A stretch of DNA of 64,000 nucleotides from Aeromonas encheleia (GCF_900637545.1 NZ_LR134376.1:1817001-1881000); one strand, 5' to 3'; positions 7,708 to 17,147 are shown, numbered from the stretch's first letter. Translations and numbers: made by a program. The notes: a model not told the origin generated them from the sequence alone.

Positions 7708-9114
7708 TCAGGGCTCCTGTGCGGCTGGCATGGTGGCAGGCATGAGCAGCTCGCTCAGCTGGGCGATCAGCAGCGGCATGTCGTCCGCCAGCAGGCTGGC
7801 CATGTTGAGCAGCACCTTCTGCTGGCGCACCGTGGCGATCACCGGCACCGGCAGCTCCCGCAGCGCATCGAGCAGCTGCTGGGCCGGGCGTGGGTCCAGG
7901 CATTCGAGCGCCGGGGCGGGGTAGAACTCGTCCGGCAGGGTGCCGCCGCCGACCACCAGCTGGGCGGGAACCTGTATAAAGCAACCGGGCAGGGCGGCCA
8001 GCAACTGGTCGGCCCTGGCCTGCATGGCGGCGGGGGAACTCAGGGTGCGCTGGGCGATGCCCGCCCCGGTGGGGGACTTGTTGAGCTTGTGGATGAGCAG
8101 GCGCTCGAGCAGGGAGTAGACGATGCGGCTCGGGCGGAAGGTGCGCATCATGGGGTGCTTCTCCAGCCGCTTGATGAGATCCGCGCGGCCGCCGATGATG
8201 CCGCACTGGGGGCCCCCCAGCAGCTTGTCGCCGGAGTAGCAGACCAGATCCGCCCCCGCCTTGAGGTACTGGCGCACCGAGGTCTCGTCCGGCGCGAATT
8301 CCTCGGTGGTGAGGCCTGAGCCCTGATCCACCGCCAGCACTATGTGATCCGGCAGGGCGCGGGCCACTTCGCCGATGTCGGGGGACTCGGTGAAGCCGCG
8401 AATGGCGAAGTTGGATCTGTGCACCATCAGCACCAGCGCGGTCTGATCGGTGATGGCATCGAGGTAGTCCCGGGCCGTGGTGATGTTGGTGGTGCCCACC
8501 TCCACCAGTTTGGCGCCGGACAGCGCCAGAATGTCCGGGATGCGAAAGCCGCCGCCGATCTGGATCTGCTCGCCCCGGGAGACGATCACCTCGCGCCCCT
8601 TGGCTATCTCCTGCAGCAGCAGAAACAGCGAGGCCGCGTTGTTGTTCACCACCAGGGAGTCTTCGGCCTGGGTCAGGCAGGCGAGCAGGGGGGCGATCAG
8701 CCCCTTGCGCCCGCCGCGCTTGCCGGTGGCGAGATCCAGCTCCAGGTTGTTGTAACCGGTGTTGAGCTCGCGCACCTCGTCCCACAGTTCGGCGCAGAGC
8801 GGCGAGCGCCCCAAATTGGTATGAACGAGCGTGCCGGTGGCGTTGATCAGCCGGGTCTGGCGCTGGCGTACCCACTGCCGGCAGCGACTGTCGAGCAGCC
8901 CTTCAAGCCGGGCGAGCGCCACCCCATGCTGGCGAAAGCCTTCGCTCTGGCGCAGCTCGCTCAAGGTGTCGCGCACCAGCTGGGTCACCAGCGGCCGACT
9001 CAGACGGGCGATATGGGGGGCGAGGAAGGCTTGCTGCAGCAGTTGTTCGACCTGTGGCAGGCGATGGCTTGGCTGGTCGACGGCGGACGCTTGAGGCTGT
9101 GACTGGTTCGGCAT
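7708..9114 (-). CDS. selA: SelA, L-seryl-tRNA(Sec) selenium transferase
   Basis: SelA is the pyridoxal-phosphate enzyme that converts Ser-tRNA(Sec) to Sec-tRNA(Sec) using selenophosphate. With the ATG at 9114 it has 468 residues. The PLP lysine lies in SGDKLLGGP (Lys297), preceded by the conserved NATGTLVHTNLGR and VVNNNAAS stretches. A GTG at 9153 would add 13 residues. Neither start has a clear Shine-Dalgarno sequence; I chose the ATG because LPQVEQLL then aligns near the N-terminus, as in E. coli SelA. It lies about 200 bp downstream of selC on the same strand. selD is not in the window. Confidence 0.93.
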   Translation of the reverse strand: MPNQSQPQASAVDQPSHRLPQVEQLLQQAFLAPHIARLSRPLVTQLVRDTLSELRQSEGFRQHGVALARLEGLLDSRCRQWVRQRQTRLINATGTLVHTNLGRSPLCAELWDEVRELNTGYNNLELDLATGKRGGRKGLIAPLLACLTQAEDSLVVNNNAASLFLLLQEIAKGREVIVSRGEQIQIGGGFRIPDILALSGAKLVEVGTTNITTARDYLDAITDQTALVLMVHRSNFAIRGFTESPDIGEVARALPDHIVLAVDQGSGLTTEEFAPDETSVRQYLKAGADLVCYSGDKLLGGPQCGIIGGRADLIKRLEKHPMMRTFRPSRIVYSLLERLLIHKLNKSPTGAGIAQRTLSSPAAMQARADQLLAALPGCFIQVPAQLVVGGGTLPDEFYPAPALECLDPRPAQQLLDALRELPVPVIATVRQQKVLLNMASLLADDMPLLIAQLSELLMPATMPAAQEP

Positions 9115-9317
9115 GGGGGTTACCAGGGCAGTGCGTGGGTGACGGATGCACACCGGTTTGCCGATAGATTGACGGGGCTGGCGGTTATTTGCGGGCGGAC
9201 AACTTGCACAGAGTGTTAATGCTGAAACGGTTCTGACAAATTAATTCACGACCGAGGAAACCATCCCGGAATAATATTGGCAAGCGGTATCTAGTCGATG
9301 CATCCAATATAGGAAAG

Positions 9318-9409
9318 TGGCGGAAGAGGCAGGAATCGAACCTGCCCGAGCCTTCTCGGCTCACATCGGTTTTGAAGACCGAGGAGGCCACCAGACCCCA
9401 TCAACTTCC
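9318..9409 (-). tRNA. selC: Selenocysteine tRNA, tRNA-Sec(UCA)
   Basis: The minus strand holds a 92-nt tRNA with anticodon loop CTTCAAA (anticodon TCA, reading UGA), closed by a 5-bp stem TCGGT/ACCGA. It has a long variable arm with stem GAGCC/GGCTC, a T arm with GCAGG/CCTGC around TTCGATT, and an encoded 3' GCCA. The acceptor stem begins GGAAG and ends CTTCC as in E. coli selC, but the next two positions (T6 opposite T, T7 opposite C) do not pair. selC, selA and selB lie in a row on the same strand beside the FHL genes. Confidence 0.95.
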
Positions 9410-9421
9410 GCAGAGGCCGCC

Positions 9422-9450
9422 ATTTTGGGGCAAGGCCCCCTGGCTGACAA
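9422..9450 (-). promoter_or_regulatory. Probable sigma-70 promoter of selC
   Basis: On the minus strand TTGTCA (9445-9450) and CAAAAT (9422-9427) are separated by 17 bp. They are followed by a GC-rich discriminator just before the tRNA 5' end at 9409, a layout common for stable-RNA promoters. Confidence 0.45.
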
Positions 9451-9526
9451 CGCTTTTTTTGCCATATAAAAACGGTATTTATATTATTTGAAGGAGAGTT
9501 GTTTTATATCAAAAACAGGGCGATTA

Positions 9527-9554
9527 GCCCGATGTTTTTATTTTAACATCGGGC
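9527..9554 (-). terminator. Hairpin after hycI, possible terminator
   Basis: A perfect 10-bp inverted repeat, GCCCGATGTT/AACATCGGGC, encloses an 8-nt A/T loop 44 bp beyond the hycI stop. On the minus strand a run of five T residues comes about 10 bp later, so intrinsic termination is plausible but not textbook. Confidence 0.45.
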
Positions 9555-9597
9555 GTCGATTAAATTCCTGTCTGGCCGTTTTTAACAACTCGGCAAA

Positions 9598-10092
9598 TTA
9601 TAGTGCCGCGTCGTTGACCTTATTCCACTGGGCGAGCTGGCGGATTAACAACTTGGTATCCTTGGCGGTATCCAGATGCTGATGGAGGTAATCCATGGCG
9701 CCGCTCACCATCCCGGTCATGGGGAAGGAGAAGGCGACGATGGCGGGTTGCACCCCGACGAAGATCACCTCGGGCACGAAGCGCTTGAGCTCGTCGATGA
9801 GAAAGTTCAGCGGCATGTTGTGGGTCGAGAAGATGAACATGTCGGCTATGGTGTCGGGGGGGATCACCTTGAGGGTGCCCGCCTTCTCGCCGAGCTCGGC
9901 GGCATCCACCAGCAGCACCCGATCCGGTTTCAGCTCCCGCACCTGGTGCACCCTGTTCTCCGGCGCTATGCCGCCGTCGATGTGGATCCAGCCGGGCAGG
10001 GGGGCGGCCTGCAGCTTTTCGGCCAGATAGGGGCCGGCGCCATCGTCACCCATCATGGCATTGCCCACGGTCAACACGAGATTGCAGCCCAT
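9598..10092 (-). CDS. hycI: HycI, hydrogenase 3 large-subunit maturation endopeptidase
   Basis: HycI cuts the C-terminal extension from the hydrogenase large-subunit precursor after nickel insertion. The 164-aa product begins [20 protein letters not shown], which contains the GNxxMGDDG motif with the nickel-sensing Asp16. Its substrate is encoded upstream: HyfG has a tail of 32 residues after the DPCYSCTDR motif, the same tail length as I recall for E. coli HycE. The gene starts exactly at the hycH stop and is the last of the hydrogenase operon. Confidence 0.94.
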   Translation of the reverse strand: MGCNLVLTVGNAMMGDDGAGPYLAEKLQAAPLPGWIHIDGGIAPENRVHQVRELKPDRVLLVDAAELGEKAGTLKVIPPDTIADMFIFSTHNMPLNFLIDELKRFVPEVIFVGVQPAIVAFSFPMTGMVSGAMDYLHQHLDTAKDTKLLIRQLAQWNKVNDAAL

Positions 10093-10505
10093 CAGCGGCT
10101 CCTTACCATCAGGTACATATGAGGATCGTTATAGAGGGCGGTGAGCTGGTTCATGAAAGTGTCGGTCCAGCCCCGCTCCTGCTCGTTCAAGGCGCCTTCG
10201 GCCTGGCGCAGCCGGTCGAAGGCGCAGGCCAGCATGTGGCAGTGTTCCCGATAGACGGTGATCTCGCCGAAGGTGAGAAAGCCCTCCATCTTGCGGCGCG
10301 CCTCGCTGCCTGCTGGCAGCTTGGCCACCCAGTCCCGATAGCCGGCAAGAGGGCAGACCAGATCGGCGCTGAGGCAATCGACGATGCCGAGGTGGTGGCC
10401 GATGGCGAGGCTGTAGTACATCACCTCCTTCGCCTCCTCGGGCACGTCGAACTGCTCGTCCACAAACTTGCGGGAGAGGCGATAGAAGAACACCTGGTCA
10501 GCCAT
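10092..10505 (-). CDS. hycH: HycH-type formate hydrogenlyase maturation protein
   Basis: The 137-aa protein resembles E. coli HycH in length and in the stretches [19 protein letters not shown] and [10 protein letters not shown]. HycH is needed for conversion of the large-subunit precursor of hydrogenase 3; its exact biochemical role is poorly known. The ATG at 10505 lies within the end of hyfI, and an 8-bp overlap supports this start over an upstream in-frame codon. Confidence 0.9.
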   Translation of the reverse strand: MADQVFFYRLSRKFVDEQFDVPEEAKEVMYYSLAIGHHLGIVDCLSADLVCPLAGYRDWVAKLPAGSEARRKMEGFLTFGEITVYREHCHMLACAFDRLRQAEGALNEQERGWTDTFMNQLTALYNDPHMYLMVRSR

Positions 10506-11313
10506 GGGCGACCTCTGCTTTCCCCGCCACCCGGTTGAGGCAGGCGTTGGCCAGGTTGTTGACGATCTCGGAGAGGCGCGGGTCGTCATGCTGGGCAAGG
10601 TAGCCCTGGATGCGCAGATCCACGTCCTGCTGGGTGGCCCCCTCCAGCAGTGCCATGAACTCGTCGGCGATGATGCGGCCCTGACGGTAGCCCGCCATGC
10701 GGCGCGCCTCGCGCTCTATCATCACCCGGATCTCGCTCGGGATGCCGGTGTGGCGCAGCTCAACCCGCTCGCCCGCCTGCACCTCGTGGCTGGTGGCCTT
10801 GAGTTTCTGCTCCAGCAGGCCGAGCGCCACCGCGAAGCCGTAGATGGTGGCGGCCGGGGTGGGCGGGCAGCCGGGGATGTAGACATCCACCGGCACTATC
10901 TTGTCGGTGCCGCCCCAGACGCAGTAGAGATCGTGGAAGATGCCGCCGTCACAGCCACAGGCGCCGTAGGCGATGCAGATCTTGGGATCCGGGGCCGCCT
11001 CGTAGGCGCGCAGGGCCGGCACCCGCATGGCCCGGGTCACGGCGCCGGTGAACAGCAGGATGTCGGCGTGACGGGGGGAGGCGACCACCTTGATGCCGAA
11101 CCGCTCGGCATCGAACAGCGGGGTGATGGTGGCGAAGATCTCGATCTCGCAGGCGTTGCAGCCGCCGCAGTCCACCCGATAGACATAGGCCGAGCGGCGA
11201 ATGTCCTTGAGCAGGGTCTGCTTGAGACGGGTGATTTCCGGATCCTGTGCCAGCGGCACGGCGCGAGTATGGGCATCGCCGACAACGGCTTCTATGCCTT
11301 TGATCTTGCTCAT
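10498..11313 (-). CDS. hyfI: Hydrogenase small (electron-transfer) subunit, HyfI/HycG type
   Basis: This is the NuoB-like small subunit of the group 4 NiFe hydrogenase and carries the proximal iron-sulfur cluster. The 271-aa product shows DCGGCNACE (Cys49, Cys52, Cys55), then YGACGCDGG and YIPGCPPTP, the cluster ligands of this family. Its ATG (11313) overlaps the hyfH stop as TGATG. It passes electrons between the HyfH ferredoxin and the large subunit on the cytoplasmic face of the membrane. Confidence 0.93.
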   Translation of the reverse strand: MSKIKGIEAVVGDAHTRAVPLAQDPEITRLKQTLLKDIRRSAYVYRVDCGGCNACEIEIFATITPLFDAERFGIKVVASPRHADILLFTGAVTRAMRVPALRAYEAAPDPKICIAYGACGCDGGIFHDLYCVWGGTDKIVPVDVYIPGCPPTPAATIYGFAVALGLLEQKLKATSHEVQAGERVELRHTGIPSEIRVMIEREARRMAGYRQGRIIADEFMALLEGATQQDVDLRIQGYLAQHDDPRLSEIVNNLANACLNRVAGKAEVAHG

Positions 11314-11852
11314 CACATCGACTCCTGTTGGGTGAGCGTGGCGGCGCCTGATGCGGGCTGGCTCAGCATGCTCTGTTTGCGTTTGCAGTCGGGGCAGTGG
11401 TGCAACCGCTGTGGGTGGGCCAGCGGCTGGGCCGCCAGCGCCAGGGTGTCTTCCACCAGTGCCACCAGCCGGGCCGGGGCAAAGTAGGTGCCGCACAGGG
11501 AGCAGGGGGCCAGCGGGAAGCGGGCCTCCTCATAGAGATCGGCCTTGTTGGTCACCGCCAGCTCGAAGTTGGGGGAGAGGGCGATGGCGCGGGTCGGGCA
11601 CACCTCCTCACAGCGGCCGCAGAAGATGCAGCGAGCGATGGAGAGCTCCCAGCGCCGCTCACCGGTCTCCAGATCGGTCTCCATGATCAGCGCATTGGCC
11701 GGGCAGGCCTTGGTGCAGGCGGCGCAGGCGATGCACTTGTCGGCCTGGTATTCGGGCTTGCCGCGAAAATCCCGGTTCACCTCATAGGGGGCGAAGGGGT
11801 ACTTGGCGGTCGGCGTGCCGGCCCGGAGTATGGTCTTGAACAGCTTGATCAT
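11313..11852 (-). CDS. hyfH: Polyferredoxin subunit of the hydrogenase, HyfH/HycF type
   Basis: This 179-aa NuoI-like protein has two complete 4Fe-4S motifs, [12 protein letters not shown] and [12 protein letters not shown]. It adds a C-terminal CSLC...CPDC pair that could bind zinc. It relays electrons from the FdhF/HycB side to the small subunit. It lies between the large and small subunit genes, as in hyf and hyc operons, with a 9-bp gap to hyfG. Confidence 0.93.
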   Translation of the reverse strand: MIKLFKTILRAGTPTAKYPFAPYEVNRDFRGKPEYQADKCIACAACTKACPANALIMETDLETGERRWELSIARCIFCGRCEEVCPTRAIALSPNFELAVTNKADLYEEARFPLAPCSLCGTYFAPARLVALVEDTLALAAQPLAHPQRLHHCPDCKRKQSMLSQPASGAATLTQQESM

Positions 11853-11861
11853 GATGACCCC

Positions 11862-13580
11862 TTACTTGAGCGGAGAGTTTTTGCGATCGATACCGTAGCG
11901 CTCGATCTCCTTGTAGGAGACCACGGTGGACTTGCCCTTCTTGGGATCGACCAGGGTGACCCGATCGGTGCAGGAGTAGCAGGGATCCAGGCTGCCGATG
12001 ATGAGGGGTGCATCCGCCACCGTATTGCCCCGCAGCATGTAGCGCAGGGCGGGCCAGTTGGCGTAGGTGGCGGCGCGGCAGCGCCAGCGGAACAGCTTCT
12101 GGTTGTCCCCGGTCATGCTCCAGTGCACGTTCTCGCCGCGGGGCGCCTCGGTGAAGCCCAGCGCAAACTTGCCCGGCTGATAGGTGAAGCCCTCGGTGAG
12201 CAGCGGCCCTTCCGGCAGGTGCTGCAGGCCGAATTCGATCATGTCGAGGGAGTCGTAGAGCTCGTGGATCCGCACCAGCACCCGGGACTGGACGTCGCAG
12301 CCCGCCAGGGTCTGGATCTCCATCGGCAGCTCGCGGTAGGCGGCGAAGTCGTGCACCCGGCGCACGTCGCGCTTGAAGCCGCTGGCTCGCACCATGGGGC
12401 CGACGCAGCTGAAGTCGCGGGCCACTTGCGGATCGAGCCGGCCTATGCCCACCAGACGGGAGCTGATGTTGGCGGTGTCGAGCAGCATGGCCACCAGGGG
12501 CTTGAGCTCGTCGCGCAGTTCGCGCACCAGCTGGGTGCCCTTGATGCGATCCTCCTTGAAGATGTCGCGGCGCACCCCGCCGATGAGGTTGAGGCCATAG
12601 GTCTTGCGCGCCCCGGTCAGCAGCTCGGCCAGGGTCATGGATTTCTCCCGCACCCGGAAGAACTGCATGAAGCCGGTGTCGAAGCCGGTGAAGTGGCTCG
12701 ACAGGCCGATGTTGAGGATGTGGCTGTGCAGCCGCTCCACCTCCAGCAGCACGGCGCGGATCATCTTGGCCCGCTCCGGCACCTGGATGCCCATGGCGTT
12801 CTCCACCGAGGTGGTGTAGGCGACGCTGTGGGTGAAGCCGCAGATGCCGCACACCCGATCGGTGAGGAAGGCCACCTCGTTGTAGCCCATGCGGGTCTCG
12901 GCCAGCTTCTCCATGCCACGGTGGACATAGAACAGCCGGTAGTCGGCATCGATGATGTCCTCGCCATCCACGAACAGCCGGAAGTGACCCGGCTCGTCCG
13001 AGGTGATGTGCAGTGGGCCCACCGGCACTATGCGGTTGGCCTCGTTGCCCAGCTCGTTTACGAAGGGGTAGGTCTCGGTGTCCGTGGTGGGCATGGGGCG
13101 CTGGCGGTAATCCATGGCGTCTTTGCGCAGCGGATGGATGTCTTCGGGCCAGTCATCGGGCAGCACCAGCCGGCGCTCGTCCGGCAAACCGACCGCCCGC
13201 AGGCCGTACATGTCGCGGATCTCCCGCTCGCCCCACACCGCCGCCGGAATGGTCGGGGTGATGGAGGGGTACTCCTGCGAGGTGGCTTCGACCAGTACCT
13301 TGACGGTGATCCAGCTCTTGGTCTCCCCCTCCATGGAGAAGACGTGGTAGACGGCGAAGTGGCCGTTCAGGCTGCGCTCGTCGTTGGCGAAGGAGACCGA
13401 CAGCCAGCCGCCCAGCTTGTGGAACAGCAGGCTGGTGATGGCCACCAGATCGGTGGGCTTGACGGTCAGGGTGGCCTGATCGACGGTCTGCCACTGCTCG
13501 TCGATGATGGCGTGGGGCAGTTGCTGTCGCAGCTGCTGGATGTAGTCGCAACCGATGCGATCCATGATGGCGATGGTCAT
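11862..13580 (-). CDS. hyfG: NiFe hydrogenase large subunit, HyfG/HycE type
   Basis: This is the catalytic subunit of the formate hydrogenlyase hydrogenase (572 aa). The N-terminal third is a NuoC-like domain and the remainder a NuoD-like NiFe domain, fused as in HycE and HyfG. The active-site cysteines lie in RVCGICGFTH and in DPCYSCTDR (532-540). A 32-residue C-terminal tail follows Arg540 and should be removed by HycI. The two motifs show that the enzyme is a true NiFe hydrogenase rather than a Complex I relative. A 62-bp gap separates it from hyfC. Confidence 0.95.
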   Translation of the reverse strand: MTIAIMDRIGCDYIQQLRQQLPHAIIDEQWQTVDQATLTVKPTDLVAITSLLFHKLGGWLSVSFANDERSLNGHFAVYHVFSMEGETKSWITVKVLVEATSQEYPSITPTIPAAVWGEREIRDMYGLRAVGLPDERRLVLPDDWPEDIHPLRKDAMDYRQRPMPTTDTETYPFVNELGNEANRIVPVGPLHITSDEPGHFRLFVDGEDIIDADYRLFYVHRGMEKLAETRMGYNEVAFLTDRVCGICGFTHSVAYTTSVENAMGIQVPERAKMIRAVLLEVERLHSHILNIGLSSHFTGFDTGFMQFFRVREKSMTLAELLTGARKTYGLNLIGGVRRDIFKEDRIKGTQLVRELRDELKPLVAMLLDTANISSRLVGIGRLDPQVARDFSCVGPMVRASGFKRDVRRVHDFAAYRELPMEIQTLAGCDVQSRVLVRIHELYDSLDMIEFGLQHLPEGPLLTEGFTYQPGKFALGFTEAPRGENVHWSMTGDNQKLFRWRCRAATYANWPALRYMLRGNTVADAPLIIGSLDPCYSCTDRVTLVDPKKGKSTVVSYKEIERYGIDRKNSPLK

Positions 13581-13642
13581 GCAGTTCTCACTTTAAAATC
13601 GGAAAATATGAAATCGGAAAAAGCGGCTGTGGCGGGCATGGC

Positions 13643-14599
13643 TTATACCCCGACCAGATAGGCGAGCAGGGCCAGCAGGGCCAGCCCCAGGCCATAGCGC
13701 GTCAGCTTGTGGGTGCGCACGAACTGGGTGCGGGCCATGGCGTTTTCGATGAGGCCCGCCAGTGCGAAGGCCACCAGCAGCTTGCAGGCGAGGATCAGCG
13801 CCGCCACCGCCAGCGCGGGCAGGCTCCAGTCCGCCGCCTTGCCGAAGGGGAGGAAAATCACCAAAAAGAGCTGCACCACCACCAGCTGCTTGAGGCCAAG
13901 GCCGAGCTTGAGCAGGGCCAGGCCCGCGCCGGAATACTCGGTGAGCGGCCCCTCTTGCAGCTCCTGTTCGGCTTCCGCACAGTCAAAGGGCAGCTTGCCC
14001 ATCTCGACGAAGACCGCGAAGGCGCAGGCGGCGCCCGCCAGCAGGGTGGCGACCGGGGCGGCCAGCGGCTGGGTGGCCACGTAGGTGCTGATGTTGCCCA
14101 GATCCGAGCTGCCCACCATCATCGCCATGATGAAGCAGGCTAGCACCAGGATGGGCTCGACCAGGATCCCCAGGGTCAGCTCGCGGCGGGCTCCGATCCC
14201 GGCAAACATGCTGCCGCTGTCGAGCCCCGCCAGGGAGAAGAAGAAGCGGAAGATGGCGAACAGGTAGATGTCGGTGATGAGATCCCCGGCGATGGGGAAG
14301 GGGGATTCATGGGTCAGGGTCGGCAGCGCCATGGCCACCAGCAGCAAGGCGGCGATGAGTACCGCCGGCATCAGGTTGAAGATGATGCCGGCAGGCTCGG
14401 GGGTGACCTCCTGGCGGCGCAGCAGTTTCCCGATATCGCGGTAATCCTGCAGCAGGCCGGGCCCCTGGCGTGAGTGCATCTTGGCACGCAGCACCCGGTT
14501 GAAGCCGGTGGCGAGCGGAGCCAGCGCCAGCATGGCGATGGCCTGGGTGAGGGCCAGGGCAAGCATGCCCCAGCTTGGCATTTCGAGAGCGGGCATCAT
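13643..14599 (-). CDS. hyfC: Hydrogenase membrane subunit, HyfC/HycD type (NuoH-like)
   Basis: This 318-aa integral membrane protein of the NuoH family anchors the hydrophilic arm and forms the quinone-site-like base of the enzyme. Stretches such as ARKMHSRQGPG-like AKMHSRQGPGLLQDYRD, RFFFSLAGLDSGS, RELTLGILVEP and PFDCAEAEQELQEGP match the family. The residues around the first two are closer to what I recall of HyfC than of HycD. Its start overlaps the hyfB stop by 4 bp. Confidence 0.93.
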   Translation of the reverse strand: MMPALEMPSWGMLALALTQAIAMLALAPLATGFNRVLRAKMHSRQGPGLLQDYRDIGKLLRRQEVTPEPAGIIFNLMPAVLIAALLLVAMALPTLTHESPFPIAGDLITDIYLFAIFRFFFSLAGLDSGSMFAGIGARRELTLGILVEPILVLACFIMAMMVGSSDLGNISTYVATQPLAAPVATLLAGAACAFAVFVEMGKLPFDCAEAEQELQEGPLTEYSGAGLALLKLGLGLKQLVVVQLFLVIFLPFGKAADWSLPALAVAALILACKLLVAFALAGLIENAMARTQFVRTHKLTRYGLGLALLALLAYLVGV

Positions 14600-16485
14600 T
14601 GAACTCCAACAGCCATCAGGATAAAGAGCACCAGCACCAGGCCATGGAGCAGCCAGCCAGCGGGGGACGGCGCCGCGCTCACCCCTTGCAGCGAGCTGGC
14701 GAGATCGAGGCGCGGACGCTGCCGATAGAGGGGGGCGCAGATCTGGCGCAGGGTATGGGTGACACCGCCGGAGGTGAGGCTCATGCGCTCCTCATAGGCG
14801 TAACCACAGGCCCAGGGAGTGCCGGCGTGACGACGACCCAGCTTGGGCCCTTTGAACAGCGCCAGGATCAGCAGCGGCACCAGCAGCAGGCCGAGCAGGG
14901 TGAGGGCAATCACCGGCGGGGAGAGGATCGCCTGAGCGCTATCGAGCGGCAGCAGGGTGGCGCCGGTCGCTACCTGGCTCGCCACTTGCTCGGCGATCAG
15001 CGCCTGGCCGTAGCCGTTGACCAGGGGGGCAATCCAGGGGGCGCCCAGCCCCAGCACCAGACAGACCGCCGCCAGCAGCAGGGTGCCTGCCACCATGGTG
15101 CTGGGCACTTCGCGGGCCTGACTCGCCTTCTCGCTGCGCGGGGCGCCGCAGAAGCAGATGCCATAGACCTTGACGAAGCACATCACCGCCATGGCGCCGG
15201 TCACCGCCAGCATCACCACCGCCAGCGGGGCCACGACCGAGGTGCCGAGCTTGGTCATGGAAAGGAGCGCTTGATAGATGAACCACTCGCTGACGAAGCC
15301 GTTCAGCGGCGGCAGCGCCGAGATGGCCATGGCGCCGATGAGGAACGCCAGCGCGGTCCAGGGCATCAGCTTGGCGAGCCCACCCATCTTGTCCATGTCA
15401 CGGGTGTGGAGGCGGAACATCACGGAGCCGGTGCCCATGAACAGCAGGCTCTTGAAGATGGCGTGGTTGAGCAGGTGATAGAGGGCGCCGAGCAGCCCCA
15501 GCACCACCAGGGTCGGTTGCTGATTGGCCAGGCCAATCATGCCGATCCCCATCCCCATCAGGATGATGCCGATGTTCTCCACCGTGTGGTAGGCGAGCAG
15601 CCGCTTGAGATCGTGCTCGGCGAGCGCGAACAGCACCCCGAGCACCGCCGAGCAGGCGCCGAAGATCAGCACCATGTAGCCCCACCAGAGCTGGCTGGCG
15701 CCGAGAAAATCGATGGCCACCCGCAAGATGCCAAACAGCCCCAGTTTGACCATGACCCCGGACATCAGCGCCGAGATATGGGAGGGGGCGACGGGCTCGG
15801 CCACCGGCAACCAGCCGTGCAACGGCACGAAGCCGGCGCGCAGGCCGAAGCCGCAGAAGCTGAGCAGGAACACCAGCGAGGCCAGGGCGCCGCCGAGGTG
15901 ATGCTCGCGCAGCACGCTGAACTCCAGACTGCCGCTGCCCTGGCAGAGCAGCCAGAAGGCGACCAGCACCAGCGCCATGCCGATGTGGTTCATCACCAGA
16001 TAGAGGCGGCTCTGCTTGGCGGCGTCCGGGTTGGTCTTGACCAGCCAGTAGCTGGTGAGCGTCACCAGCTCGTAGCTGAGCAGGAAGCCCAGCGCGTTGT
16101 CGCACAGCACCATGGCGACCATGGCGAACAGGAAGAGGTTCATCAGCACGCCTATGCTGACGTCCCCCTTGCCCTGGTACTCCTTGATGTAGGCAAAGGA
16201 GTAGAGCGCCACCGCCACACCGACCAGCGTGATCACCAAGAGCATCAGCGCCGCCAGCATGTCGAGGTGCACCGAGCCCAGCAGCCAGAGGGCGCCGTCA
16301 ATGGGGGTGCCCCGCATCAGGGTCTGTCCGGCGACCATGACACCGCAGAGGGATCCCAGCAGGGCGAAGCCGCTGTTGAGGCGGTTGGCGAGGGCGGCAC
16401 TGTTCAGCAGCCAGCCCGCGGCGGCGCCCAGCAGTGCGCCTGCCAGAAGGAGCAACAGGGTGCCCAGTAGAAGAGGGGGCAGCAT
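14596..16485 (-). CDS. hyfB: Proton-pump-like hydrogenase membrane subunit, HyfB/HycC type
   Basis: The product is an antiporter-like (NuoL/M/N, MrpD family) membrane protein of 629 aa with about 14 hydrophobic segments. It shows the conserved YELVTL, GVMVKLGLFGILR and HDLKRLLAYHTVENIG stretches that include the functional Glu, Lys and His residues. It is the only antiporter-like subunit here; the additional HyfD, HyfE and HyfF proteins of E. coli hydrogenase 4 are absent. I set the start at the ATG overlapping the hycB stop (TGATG); longer in-frame starts would run back through hycB. Confidence 0.93.
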   Translation of the reverse strand: MLPPLLLGTLLLLLAGALLGAAAGWLLNSAALANRLNSGFALLGSLCGVMVAGQTLMRGTPIDGALWLLGSVHLDMLAALMLLVITLVGVAVALYSFAYIKEYQGKGDVSIGVLMNLFLFAMVAMVLCDNALGFLLSYELVTLTSYWLVKTNPDAAKQSRLYLVMNHIGMALVLVAFWLLCQGSGSLEFSVLREHHLGGALASLVFLLSFCGFGLRAGFVPLHGWLPVAEPVAPSHISALMSGVMVKLGLFGILRVAIDFLGASQLWWGYMVLIFGACSAVLGVLFALAEHDLKRLLAYHTVENIGIILMGMGIGMIGLANQQPTLVVLGLLGALYHLLNHAIFKSLLFMGTGSVMFRLHTRDMDKMGGLAKLMPWTALAFLIGAMAISALPPLNGFVSEWFIYQALLSMTKLGTSVVAPLAVVMLAVTGAMAVMCFVKVYGICFCGAPRSEKASQAREVPSTMVAGTLLLAAVCLVLGLGAPWIAPLVNGYGQALIAEQVASQVATGATLLPLDSAQAILSPPVIALTLLGLLLVPLLILALFKGPKLGRRHAGTPWACGYAYEERMSLTSGGVTHTLRQICAPLYRQRPRLDLASSLQGVSAAPSPAGWLLHGLVLVLFILMAVGVQ

Positions 16486-17147
16486 CAGCGATCTCCCTTG
16501 GCTGTCAATGAGTGCGGTGAAGAGGGCGAGGCCGTGGCACTGAATGCGGGGGCCCCTTCCGGATGGGATTGGGCGGCCTGCAGGCGACGCTCGCGGGCGG
16601 TGTGGGCGCTGTCGTCCTCGCTCACCTGGGTCAGCGCCTGAGAGGGGCAGGCATCGATGCAGGCCGGGCCCTCTTCGCGAAACGCGCAGAGATCGCATTT
16701 GACCGCGATGGCGCGCACGCCGGGCTCCCAGCTCAGCAGGTCTTCCCCGAAGCAGCGCAGGCCGGCGGAGGTGGAAGGGTTGCTGGAGCGTACCGAGCAG
16801 GGGATGTAGCTGTCATAGCTGGTGGCCATGGCCACCGGACGGCTGCCGCCGCTGCTGATGGCGCCGAACGGGCAGGCCACGGCGCACAGGTTGCAGCCGA
16901 TGCAGAGCGACTCGTTCAGTTGCACCGCATCCTCGGTCTGGCAGATGGCCTCGACCGGGCACACCTTGATGCAGGGGGCGTCGTCACAGTGACGGCACTG
17001 AACCGGCATGGTCGCCTGCTCGTGTCGCATGACGGTTAATCGGGGGGCCTGTTGCAAACCCTTGGCCTTGTGAACCGTGCTGCAGGCCGCCATACAGGTG
17101 CCACAACCGATACAAAGTTTGGGATCAGCGATAACGAAGCGGTTCAT
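16485..17147 (-). CDS. hycB: Ferredoxin-like electron-transfer subunit, HycB/HyfA type
   Basis: This 220-aa protein carries four 4Fe-4S motifs, including CIGCGTCMAAC, CRHCDDAPCIKVCP, CIGCNLCAVACP and CDLCAF...CIDACP. In FHL this subunit links formate dehydrogenase H to the hydrogenase arm. The start has a good ribosome site (AAGGTAG). It is the first gene of the operon and is preceded by a sigma-54 promoter. It is a paralogue of HydN at 22254, which is fdhF-linked. Confidence 0.92.
   Translation of the reverse strand: MNRFVIADPKLCIGCGTCMAACSTVHKAKGLQQAPRLTVMRHEQATMPVQCRHCDDAPCIKVCPVEAICQTEDAVQLNESLCIGCNLCAVACPFGAISSGGSRPVAMATSYDSYIPCSVRSSNPSTSAGLRCFGEDLLSWEPGVRAIAVKCDLCAFREEGPACIDACPSQALTQVSEDDSAHTARERRLQAAQSHPEGAPAFSATASPSSPHSLTAKGDR

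Noticed and set aside
11397-13661. 754-codon plus-strand open frame opposite the hydrogenase large subunit gene
   Set aside because: It is antisense to hyfG with its NiFe motifs intact; the translation is low-complexity and has no family features. Long shadow frames are expected at this GC content.
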